DNA from: Planctomycetota bacterium
GTDB taxonomy: Bacteria > Planctomycetota > Planctomycetia > Pirellulales > Pirellulaceae
Reading direction: 5' to 3'
DNA length: 64,000 bases
Assembly: GCA_024277285.1 (NCBI GenBank)
Contig: JAJRVM010000204.1
Span: 1 to 64,000, forward strand
The notes below the pieces were generated by a model. That model was not told the DNA's origin and did not search any database. It worked only from the letters and a program-made list of their open reading frames with translations. Below, in pieces: positions 26,804 to 35,037 of the stretch. How positions within the stretch are numbered: position 1 is the stretch's first letter; each line of letters starts with the position of its first letter. Made by a program: the position numbers and the translations under genes.

Positions 26804-28360
26804 CTACGGTATTTGAACTGGCCCTTGCGGTGCACGCTTGCCGCGTTTCTCCAGCGCGTCGGCTGCGGCAAGCGCAGCCTCGGCGGCCGCTTCATCACCG
26901 GTCGCTTTGCAGGTAATCGCCAGAAACTGATACCCCGCGACACTCGGCTGTCGGCGCACCGCTTCTTGAGCATACCAGCGAGCCTGGCCCGCCTTTTCAT
27001 GCATTACCAATAATTGCGCCAAGGACGCATACACCTCGATCGCGTGTGGTTGGACTGCCAACGCAAGTTTGAGTGTCGCCTCAGCAGCCTCCGGTTCGTT
27101 CAGCTGTTCGCTCAGTTTTGCGCTCACCAGGTAATGCAGCAACTGAAATGGCTGGAGCTGAATGAGACGTTGCCGCACGACACGCGCCTCGATCAACATC
27201 CCGGCCTTCTCGTAAAGGTCGGCCAACATGGAAAGGGCCGTCGAACTGCCTGGCGAGAGTGCCAACGCACGCATCAAGAGACGCTCGGTTTCCATCGAGT
27301 TACCGCGGTCGCGATAGACGGCAGCGGCCTCACACATGATCGTCACCGTGGTCTGCAACGCGTCGGCCGTCACCAGGACGTCGTAGCGGTTCTTCTTGTC
27401 CAACGGCTGCGACTTCTTCATCTCCTGGAACTTCTTGCGGTACTTCTCCGCCTCCTCGTTTTTCTTCAATCGCGCACAAGCATTACCTAGCGCGAAGTAG
27501 ACGTTAGCCGCGCGCGATCCCAGCTCCACCGCCTTCTTCAAACTCACCTCCGCCTCCGCCGCCTTGCCCAACTTCAACTGCGCCTGCCCCAGAACGGTCC
27601 AGTACGCGGACGCCTCGGGATGGGCAACCAGTGCATCTTGAACCACTTTTTCGGCCTCTTCGCAGCGTCCCAGCTTCGTCAGAGCGACGGCCAAATGATG
27701 TTGCACATCGGGTGTCACCAAACCGGCGTCAAGCGCCTTTTCAAGTGTGTCCACCGCCAACTGGCTGTTGCCACGATCCATCGCAATCGCCGCCAAGTTG
27801 ACGTAGTAGGCCACCTGCTTGGGATCCAACTCAATACACTTCTCCCACAACTCCTCGGCCTTTCCACTTCGTCGAAACCGCGACTCCAACAATGCGACAA
27901 CGTGCAGCGCTTGAGGCTCAGCAGGGTGCCGCTGCCGCAACTCTTCCGCCACCTGCTCCGCCTCGGCCTGCAACCGCTCGACGGTCGAAGGGACCGCAAT
28001 CACCGGCAAGCGAATCGTCGATTCGGCCAGCCGGCGCGACAGGCCTCCACCAGCGGCCTGTTGCGAACCCGAATCCTGGCCAGATGACGTACCATCCCCA
28101 CCCGCCGATTCCCGGTCGGCAGGTAAGAACCGTTTCTCCCTTCCAGCCGTACCAGATGCATCCCCCCCAGCCTCATCGGCACTGGTTCCATCGGCACTGG
28201 TTCCATCGGCATTAGGTGCATCGGGAGGCGTGAGAACAATCACGACCAGGATAATGGCCAATGCCACCACCACCGCGCCGAGCAGCAGGATCACGAATGA
28301 CGAGCTACGTTTTTCCCGGCTGGAGACCACGTTCTGTGTTGATTCCGGTTCGTCTGGCAT
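26804..28360 (-). CDS. Membrane-anchored TPR protein (partner of CRTAC1 cluster, arm 2)
   Basis: This 518-residue paralog of the protein at 13904-15358 has one membrane helix (residues about 21-45, FVILLLGAVVVALAIILVVI). A Gly/Ser/Asp-rich linker follows, with a short repeat (DGTSADGTSADE) from duplicated codons near 28183-28215. From about residue 125 on it has TPR-like repeats (AEELWEKCIELDPKQVAYY, AVDTLEKALDAGL, AEVSLKKAVELG). Shared blocks with the other arm are LTPPD after the helix, PQALHV, ELWEKCIELD and a KNEEAEKYRKKF/KSEEAAKYRQQF segment. It is the first gene of the minus-strand arm and is transcribed away from the large FG-GAP gene at 28778. Confidence 0.85.
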   Translation of the reverse strand: MPDEPESTQNVVSSREKRSSSFVILLLGAVVVALAIILVVIVLTPPDAPNADGTSADGTSADEAGGDASGTAGREKRFLPADRESAGGDGTSSGQDSGSQQAAGGGLSRRLAESTIRLPVIAVPSTVERLQAEAEQVAEELRQRHPAEPQALHVVALLESRFRRSGKAEELWEKCIELDPKQVAYYVNLAAIAMDRGNSQLAVDTLEKALDAGLVTPDVQHHLAVALTKLGRCEEAEKVVQDALVAHPEASAYWTVLGQAQLKLGKAAEAEVSLKKAVELGSRAANVYFALGNACARLKKNEEAEKYRKKFQEMKKSQPLDKKNRYDVLVTADALQTTVTIMCEAAAVYRDRGNSMETERLLMRALALSPGSSTALSMLADLYEKAGMLIEARVVRQRLIQLQPFQLLHYLVSAKLSEQLNEPEAAEATLKLALAVQPHAIEVYASLAQLLVMHEKAGQARWYAQEAVRRQPSVAGYQFLAITCKATGDEAAAEAALAAADALEKRGKRAPQGPVQIP

Positions 28361-28777
28361 GCTAGAGTCTTAAACGCCATTTGGCACGAGTTACTGTGGC
28401 GAGAGATCGATACTCCCGGGTTCGTCCCCGAGTCGCTTTGTCAAAACTTTACCGCAATAATCTATCGTAAGGCACGCAACTGACCGTGGCAACTCTTCGC
28501 CCCTTCGCCACCGTAGGCGAATACGCCCCGGCACACGGCTTCGCCGCCGCCCCGACGCGGACGTTTCACGTTTGCCGGTGCGCCCACGCCGCAGCGTGGC
28601 AACTTGTAATTGGTTTCAAAGGTCCACTTTCATAGCGTTTTACCGTACCCGAGGCGTGCATCTCCCTTCCCGAAGAGCTGCGCGCGAAACTGCAAGGCGG
28701 GCTCGACGACTGACGCGGAACGCGCAACGCAAAACACTCGGCTCGCGGGCGGAAGACCCCGCATTAGGAGAAACACC
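28361..28777. other. Divergent promoter region
   Basis: These 417 bases separate the minus-strand TPR gene from the plus-strand FG-GAP gene and must hold both promoters. No gene or clear promoter box can be defended. The open frame from 28610 is upstream of the true start at 28778. Confidence 0.5.
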
Positions 28778-31700
28778 ATGTGGCATCGCGTGATTCGGAG
28801 TCGCCAACGGCGGACAGCTGCTCAAACGGCCTTTTTTTCACGGTCGTTCTTGATCGCCATGGTCGGCGCCGTGGTGGGCGCCGTGGCGTTTTCCCCCACA
28901 CCGTCATGGGCTCAGGAACCTGCCACGCATCAAGAATCGAAGCCGACCAAGGCCACCGCACCTGCCAGTACGGCCGAGATGGCTGCGGCGTTGGCCCGAT
29001 TCAACCGAGGTTCGGCACTGATGGAGCAGTACGAATATGGCGAGGCTGCAAAGGCCTTTGCCAAAGTGCTCGAGACGATGCCCGATTGGACCGCCGCGCG
29101 ATTCAACTTCGGACTTGCGAACCTGAATCAAGACACGGCCGCGAGTTCCGATGCAGCCGTCAAGTCGTTTCAAGCCGTGCTGGCGGCCGACCCCGGGAAT
29201 CTACACACCTTGTTCTGCCTGGGAATGTACTACCAACACAAGGGTGACAACGAACGGGCCATGGTCTACTTCGCGCGCGTGCATTGGGCAGATCCGGACG
29301 AGCCCTACGTCGCCTTCAAGTACGGGGAAGCCTTGCTCTCGAACGGTCGCACGGACGAGGGCATTAAGGTCATGGAAAAAGTCATCGCCATCGACCCGGG
29401 GTTCATGTCCGCGATTTACCGGTTGGCGTTGCTCTATCGACGCTCGGCCGGGATCGACAAGGCCAAGCTGCTACTCAAACGTTTTCAAGCGCTGAGCACG
29501 GCCGAAGTGGCGGGCGGAGCATTTGCCGTGCAAAAGGTCTACGGGACGGTTGGCAAATACTATCAAGTGCTCGGTGCGGACAATCACCCGCTCGTTCGCA
29601 AACCAGCAAGCAGCAAACATCGTATCCTCTTCGCACCGGATGTGGAGCCATTCGATCAAACGACGCATGCATGGCGGTGGCACGAGAGCTCGATCGGCCT
29701 GCCCGGGATCGCTGTGGCTGACGTCGATCACGATGGTGACTTGGATCTGTTCATTTCGGCCACACGAGAGGATGGCGGCGGAGCGATCTGGCACAACGAT
29801 GGGGCTGGTAAGTTCACGATTGCGACGCCAATCGACAAACGGGTGATTTCCGCCGCGTTTGGTGATATTGATAACGACGGTGACGATGATCTTTGGCTGG
29901 GATGTGCCGGTCCTGACTTCCTGCTCGAAAACAACGGCAAAGGAGAGTTCTCCCAGGGCACGTTCGCCCCAGATGCCGATCGCCCAGACGCCCGTGGTCA
30001 AGACGCCAGTGGCGACGGCACGTTGACCAGTCTAGCACGGCTGGTTGACATCGACAGTGACGGTGATCTTGACCTGCTCGCTTTCCGGCTCGCCGCCGGC
30101 GCAGTCCCAGCCACCACCACCGCAACCCCGGCGACAAGCAGCATCTTCAACAACAACCGCGACGGCACGTTCGTCGACGTGGCCGAGAAACTTGGTCTGC
30201 AATTGGGCGACACACCGGTCGCCGCGGTGATCTGCGACGACTTGGACAATGACCGTGATCTGGACCTGCTGGTCTTCCCGGTCGGCAATCGAAAGCCGAT
30301 CATCTGGGAGAACAACCGCATGAGTGCCTTTCGGCTGCGCGACCCCGCGACTGCTGGCCTGACATGCAGCAACGTCATCAGCGCCACGACCGGCGACCCC
30401 GACAAGGACGGCGATCGCGACCTGCTGGTCTTCACCAAAGACGCAACCACCTTGTACGAAAACGTGGGCCGATTTCGCTTTCGTTTGCACCAGCAATTTG
30501 CGCGGCGACATGGATCGTTACGTGCTACCGGCGGGCAGTTTGTCGACATCGATAACGATGGCGACTTGGACCTGGTACTGAGCGACGGCCAGCGCCGCGA
30601 CGGCACGCGTGGCCCGGCGTTGCTGGTCAACCAATGGCCACAACGCGAACTCGTCGATCTCAATCAGATTGATCCGGGGAATCTGCTCGCCGCGATTGAC
30701 ACGCACGGCCCAGCCAGCTGCGTAGCGGCCGATTTCACCGGAAACGGCCGCTGCGACCTGCTGGTCGCAGCCTGTGGCCAGAAACCGATGTTGATCAAGA
30801 ACATCACCTCGGGCGGCCACTGGATCGAGCTCGATTTGCGCGGCCGGATCGGACGTGACAAGATGACACGGTCCAATAGCTCCGCGATCGGAACGCGCGT
30901 GGAAGTCAAGACCGGTGCCGTCTTCCAACAGTCGATCGTGGGCGGAGTCTCCGGACCCGTCGCGGCACTGCCGCTGCGCGTGCATGCCGGCCTGGGCGAC
31001 TACCCCAAAGTCGATTGGCTGCGGATCATTTGGCCCGATGCCGTTCTGCAGGCCGAAACCGAATTGGCAGGTGACCGCGTCACACCAGTTATCGAAGTGT
31101 CTCGCAAGACCTCCTCGTGTCCGTATCTGTTCGCTTGGGACGGCGACCGTTTCCGATTCGTCAGCGATTTTGGAGGCGTTGGCGGTCTGGGGTACCTGGT
31201 CGCTCCCGGCACCTATGCCGTACCCGACCCAACCGAATACGTCCCCGTGAATAACCTGCAACCGCGCGACGGTTGCTATGTGCTCAACGCATTGACTCCG
31301 CTGGAAGAAGTGACTTACTTCGACGAGGCGAAATTGATCGCCATCGATCACCCGACGGGCACACAGGTGCTGCCGAACGAAATGATGGCGATCAATGCCC
31401 AGCCGCCCGAATTCGAGATATTCTGCATTCGCACGCCGATCGAGCCCCAGCTGGTCCGCGACGACCGGGGCATCGACGTCACGAATAAAGTCGCTCGAGT
31501 CGATCGCCGCTACGCCGGGGCCACGCAGCGGGACACACGTTTCGCCGGGTTCGCCGAACCTCACTTCGTCGAACTTGACTTTGGCGATCGCCTGAAAAAG
31601 GTGCAAGCAGACGATCGGCTCGTGCTGGTCGCCTACGGCTGGGTCGAGTACGGGTATTCGTCCACCAATTATGCGGCGGCGCAAGCCGGGCTGCGGACCG

Positions 31701-32386
31701 AGGCGCCGAGCATCGAGGTGTTGCGCGACGGCAACTGGGTCCGAGTCTTCGACGAAGTTGGCTACCCGGCAGGCACGCAACACGTCATGACACTCGATGT
31801 CACCGGCAAGATTCGGCCCACCGACCAAATGATTCGGATCACTAGCAATATGGAGATTTACTGGGACCGCCTTTTCCTGGCAGTGCACCACAATGATGAA
31901 CCGCTACGGCTGAAAGAGGTCGCCGCGTCGAGCGCACACCTGCAGTATTTCGGGTTCCCACGCGAGTATTCGCCAGACGGACGACACCCAAACCTGAGTG
32001 ACTACGAGAATGTCGACCGTGGTATCACCTGGAAGCTGATGGCCGGCGCTTTCACGCGTTACGGCAAAGTGACCGAGTTGATACACCATGCGGATGACTG
32101 CTTCGTGATCATGGGCCGCGGTGAACAGCTCACATTGAAATTCCCAGTAGCTGCCTTCGGACCAGTCCCTGATGGCTATCGCCGGTCGTTCATCCTGAAA
32201 ACCGACAGTTTCTGCAAAGACATGGACCTCTACACCGCATTTCCCGATACGGTCGAGCCACTGCCGTTCCACGCCATGAGTGGATACCCCTACGGTCCCA
32301 ACGAACACTATCCCGACGATGCCAAACACGCTCGCTACCGTCGCCAATACAACACGCGCCACGTAAGGGTGCAAGCAGGCCGGTGA
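28778..32386 (+). CDS. Large exported TPR/FG-GAP/ASPIC-UnbV protein with an extra C-terminal region
   Basis: This 1202-residue protein has a basic N-terminus and a hydrophobic export segment ending near residue 47 (SPTPSWAQEP). TPR-like repeats follow (about 69-240), then FG-GAP repeats with loops such as DVDHDGDLDLF, DIDNDGDDDLW and DIDNDGDLDLVLSD (about 305-640), and an ASPIC/UnbV domain (about 679-765). A C-terminal region of about 430 residues starts SCPYLFAWDGDRFRFVSDFGG and has no family I can name. The ATG at 28778 has aggag seven bases upstream, clearly better than 28610. It combines in one chain the TPR and CRTAC1 modules that the neighbouring cluster keeps on separate genes. Extracytoplasmic location is inferred from the leader. 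Confidence 0.88.
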   Translation: MWHRVIRSRQRRTAAQTAFFSRSFLIAMVGAVVGAVAFSPTPSWAQEPATHQESKPTKATAPASTAEMAAALARFNRGSALMEQYEYGEAAKAFAKVLETMPDWTAARFNFGLANLNQDTAASSDAAVKSFQAVLAADPGNLHTLFCLGMYYQHKGDNERAMVYFARVHWADPDEPYVAFKYGEALLSNGRTDEGIKVMEKVIAIDPGFMSAIYRLALLYRRSAGIDKAKLLLKRFQALSTAEVAGGAFAVQKVYGTVGKYYQVLGADNHPLVRKPASSKHRILFAPDVEPFDQTTHAWRWHESSIGLPGIAVADVDHDGDLDLFISATREDGGGAIWHNDGAGKFTIATPIDKRVISAAFGDIDNDGDDDLWLGCAGPDFLLENNGKGEFSQGTFAPDADRPDARGQDASGDGTLTSLARLVDIDSDGDLDLLAFRLAAGAVPATTTATPATSSIFNNNRDGTFVDVAEKLGLQLGDTPVAAVICDDLDNDRDLDLLVFPVGNRKPIIWENNRMSAFRLRDPATAGLTCSNVISATTGDPDKDGDRDLLVFTKDATTLYENVGRFRFRLHQQFARRHGSLRATGGQFVDIDNDGDLDLVLSDGQRRDGTRGPALLVNQWPQRELVDLNQIDPGNLLAAIDTHGPASCVAADFTGNGRCDLLVAACGQKPMLIKNITSGGHWIELDLRGRIGRDKMTRSNSSAIGTRVEVKTGAVFQQSIVGGVSGPVAALPLRVHAGLGDYPKVDWLRIIWPDAVLQAETELAGDRVTPVIEVSRKTSSCPYLFAWDGDRFRFVSDFGGVGGLGYLVAPGTYAVPDPTEYVPVNNLQPRDGCYVLNALTPLEEVTYFDEAKLIAIDHPTGTQVLPNEMMAINAQPPEFEIFCIRTPIEPQLVRDDRGIDVTNKVARVDRRYAGATQRDTRFAGFAEPHFVELDFGDRLKKVQADDRLVLVAYGWVEYGYSSTNYAAAQAGLRTEAPSIEVLRDGNWVRVFDEVGYPAGTQHVMTLDVTGKIRPTDQMIRITSNMEIYWDRLFLAVHHNDEPLRLKEVAASSAHLQYFGFPREYSPDGRHPNLSDYENVDRGITWKLMAGAFTRYGKVTELIHHADDCFVIMGRGEQLTLKFPVAAFGPVPDGYRRSFILKTDSFCKDMDLYTAFPDTVEPLPFHAMSGYPYGPNEHYPDDAKHARYRRQYNTRHVRVQAGR

Positions 32387-32911
32387 AGCCCAACGCGTAG
32401 ACAAGGTAACGCGAGCGTCTCCGGCGTCAGGCGACGGGTGGCACTTTCATGAGCAAACGCAAGACAGCGTTGCCATCACCACACCACGCAACCGCGAGCG
32501 GAGCCAGTGCACGCAGCGGCGACAATGCGAGCCTCACGCAAGCGGATCGTGAAAACACTCACATCCGTTCGCGTAGTTTGAGGCCATTCAAGCTCGTGCA
32601 AATGGTACGCTAATGCGTCGATTCCCGCTCACTCAGCCCGTGCCACCCGGCCGACGCCCAAGGCGTGCCACACGATGCCCGGCACGTGGATCTTCTTCCT
32701 TCCGACTGACGGGGCAAATGCCGTTTCTTCGTCTATAGAAATCGCCAGATATTGCCCCGCGAAAATCCCTTGAATTCGGCAAGTTGGATGTATATCCTTT
32801 GAGAACAAGACCCTTGTTTCAGGGGGGTGGGGCAGGCCACACGAGAACCGGTCTGAAAAATGGTCGGGTGGTCCCGAGTATTGGCTTTCCAATAGTCTTA
32901 GGAGCGAAGGA
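32387..32911. other. Intergenic region containing a MITE-like element
   Basis: No gene is supported in this 525-base gap. The left part is taken up by the element at 32437-32648. The right part, up to the phosphatase start at 32912, has no recognisable repeat; the bases ttaggagcgaagga at 32897-32910 provide the ribosome site of the next gene. Confidence 0.6.
32437..32648 (+). mobile_element. MITE-like family 1, full-length copy
   Basis: This 212-base non-coding element starts gggtggcacttt and ends cactcagcccgtgccaccc, so its ends are inverted repeats (gggtggcac and gtgccaccc). The element at 63652-63878 matches at both ends and in the order of internal blocks: gttgccatcacca/attaccatcacca, cgcgagcgga, ccgttcgcg, attcaagct, cgattcccgctcactcagcc. 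A partial reverse copy lies at 401-490. There is no transposase, so it would be mobilised in trans if it is a transposon derivative. Confidence 0.65.
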
Positions 32912-34807
32912 ATGGCCACCACCCACCCACCAACGCCGCAGCAAGTCTTGCTGAATCTGTTCGCCGAACAAGACTCGACGCTTGTCTGGTCCGCCGACTC
33001 GAGCCTCCAGATCGACCGACTCGGCGGAGGAATTCTCGCTACGCTGGATATCAACAGTCTGGAAAGCGCCGCAGGGCAGCCGGTGGATGCGGTTTTTGAA
33101 CAACAAGCCGATCCCGAAGCCACGCTGCTGGCAGCACATCAAACGGCTTTGGGCGGCGAAACGGCGTCATGTCAATTCCTATGGCGCGGATGGCTCTTCG
33201 ACGGGCGCGTTATGCCCAACGTCGACCACTGCGGCACGATCATCGGGTGCCTGGGGATCGCCTACCCCAACAGGACGATCGACGAGCTGGAAAAGGCATT
33301 GGAGGCGGCCGAGCAACGCTTCGAGACGTTGGTCGGTATGTCGCCTGCCGGGATCTACATGACGGACGCGGCGGGGCGCTGCACCTACGTCAATCGCCGT
33401 TGGTGCGAGATAACGGGCCTGACGGCCAACCAGGCACTAGGCCACTGCTGGTTGGAGGCGATTCACCCAGAAGATCGTGAACGTGTGGCGGAATCCTGGC
33501 GACACGCAATGAATTCGACCGAGGTTGGCGAGCACACGTATCGCATCATCACGTTTTCCGGCAAGGAAACGTGGGTATTGGGGCAAGCCAAACCCCTGCA
33601 CAGTATTGACGGCCAGCTGATCGGCTATGTCGGTATTCTTGTCGACGTCACGCAGCAAAAAAAAGCCAATCAGGAGCTGCGCGAGAGCGAGCAGCGTTTT
33701 GCGAGACTCCTGAAAGCAGTCTCTTCGTATCGCTATTGCGTGCTGTTGGACCACGGCAGACCGGTCGCGACTGAACACAGTCCCGGCTGCGCCGCGACCA
33801 CCGGCTACTTGCCCGAAGACTACGCTCACAACCCTTACCTGTGGATCGAGATGGTCCACCCGGAAGATCGGGAATTAGTGCGTGCCCACATCGACAACGT
33901 GTTGAGTAGCCAGTTGGTGCCCCCCATCGAGCATCGCATTTACCACAAGAATGGGTCGATCATTTGGGTGCGGACCACGATTATCCCGCACGTCACAAGC
34001 GATGGCCAATTGGTGCGTTACGACGGATTGGTCGAAGATATCACCGACCGCAAGTTGGGGGAGGTACAGCTGCGTCAGCGCGAAGCGCAGCTGGTTGCGG
34101 CTCAAAAAATCCAAGAACATTTGCTCCCAAGTCAATCGCCCAACTTGCCTGGATTTGATATCGCAGGACGGGTCGTCCCAGCTCATTTTGCTGGGGGAGA
34201 CCACTTCGACTACTTGCCGCTGGCCGACGGGACTCTGGCGGTGATCGTCGGGGATGTCAGCGGGCACGACGTCAGCGCAGCGCTGGTCATGGCTTCGGCC
34301 AGCGCCCACTTTCGTTCCTTCGCCGTGGAACACTCCGAGGTTCAGGAGATCATTGAACACACCAACTCGCTGCTCGCGCGCGAAATGAACGATGGGATGT
34401 TCGTCACCTTGTTTGTGCTGCAACTGGATGCCAGCCGACGGACCATTCGGTTCGCCAACGCCGGCCATCCAAGCGGTTACGTATTGAACGCGGACGGCAG
34501 AATCAAGGCAACAATGCGCAGCATGTCGTTTCCGCTCGCCGTGGTCGACGAGGCCGAGTTCCCGGTGAGCAAACCAATCCAATTGGTTTCCGGCGACACG
34601 ATCTTATTGATCACCGACGGCATCCTCGAAGCGCGCAACTCCGACAATCTTTACTTCGGTGATGAACGACTGCTCGATATCGCCCGCGAACATCGCTCTC
34701 TCTCCGCGTCAGCGATCATCGATGCCATTCAACAAGCCGTGTTTCGATTCATCGATCAGCCACACGCCGATGACGACCTGACAATGGTGGTGATCAAAGT
34801 CCTTTGA
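32912..34807 (+). CDS. PAS-PAS-SpoIIE/PP2C-type serine phosphatase
   Basis: This is a cytosolic signalling protein of 631 residues. The N-terminal 130 residues contain a diverged sensor-like region, then PAS domains at about 136-255 (RFETLVGMSPAGIYMTDAAG) and 263-390 (ending VRYDGLVEDITDRK). A PP2C-type phosphatase follows from about 396 (AAQKIQEHLLPSQSPNLPGF, GGDHFDYLPL, VIVGDVSGHDVSAALVMA, and the ending DDDLTMVVIKV). The Asp residues of GGDHFD, GDVSGHD and DDDLT provide the metal-binding set. Phosphatases of this group typically act on anti-sigma-factor antagonists in partner-switching, but no such partner is seen here. It is transcribed towards the Ser/Thr kinase fusion at 35038. Confidence 0.9.
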   Translation: MATTHPPTPQQVLLNLFAEQDSTLVWSADSSLQIDRLGGGILATLDINSLESAAGQPVDAVFEQQADPEATLLAAHQTALGGETASCQFLWRGWLFDGRVMPNVDHCGTIIGCLGIAYPNRTIDELEKALEAAEQRFETLVGMSPAGIYMTDAAGRCTYVNRRWCEITGLTANQALGHCWLEAIHPEDRERVAESWRHAMNSTEVGEHTYRIITFSGKETWVLGQAKPLHSIDGQLIGYVGILVDVTQQKKANQELRESEQRFARLLKAVSSYRYCVLLDHGRPVATEHSPGCAATTGYLPEDYAHNPYLWIEMVHPEDRELVRAHIDNVLSSQLVPPIEHRIYHKNGSIIWVRTTIIPHVTSDGQLVRYDGLVEDITDRKLGEVQLRQREAQLVAAQKIQEHLLPSQSPNLPGFDIAGRVVPAHFAGGDHFDYLPLADGTLAVIVGDVSGHDVSAALVMASASAHFRSFAVEHSEVQEIIEHTNSLLAREMNDGMFVTLFVLQLDASRRTIRFANAGHPSGYVLNADGRIKATMRSMSFPLAVVDEAEFPVSKPIQLVSGDTILLITDGILEARNSDNLYFGDERLLDIAREHRSLSASAIIDAIQQAVFRFIDQPHADDDLTMVVIKVL

Positions 34808-34817
34808 GGATGCGGTG

Positions 34818-34844
34818 CATGTGGCCTGGGATTCCATCCCAGGC
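34818..34844. repeat. 27-base palindromic repeat, copy 1
   Basis: The sequence catgtggcctgggat followed by tccatcccaggc occurs here and identically at 34996-35022. Its core cctgggat-tcc-atcccagg is an eight-base stem. It lies just after the phosphatase stop, in the convergent gap 34808-35037. Confidence 0.85.
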
Positions 34845-34995
34845 ATGGAAAGCGCACTGTCGGCAAGAAGCCCCCTATCGCCAAAACGCCCAAACAAGCG
34901 TATGCCGCCACGCCTCCCCGGCTTAATCGCTCGGCAATAGAAATGTGCCAGAAGGGGCAACGCGGTCCATGCTCGGGAAAGATTCCCGAGCCACC

Positions 34996-35022
34996 CATGT
35001 GGCCTGGGATTCCATCCCAGGC
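34996..35022. repeat. 27-base palindromic repeat, copy 2
   Basis: This is an identical second copy of the sequence at 34818-34844, placed 16 bases before the end of the minus-strand kinase gene. Another hairpin (gctcggga-aaga-ttcccgagc, 34971-34991) lies between the copies. Together they may end the two convergent transcripts, although no T-run follows. Confidence 0.85.
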
Positions 35023-35037
35023 GTAAGAGGGAACCGT

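Noticed and set aside
30518..31891. Long minus-strand open frame of 457 residues inside the large FG-GAP gene
   Set aside because: It is antisense to recognisable FG-GAP, ASPIC and C-terminal coding sequence and shows no domain of its own.
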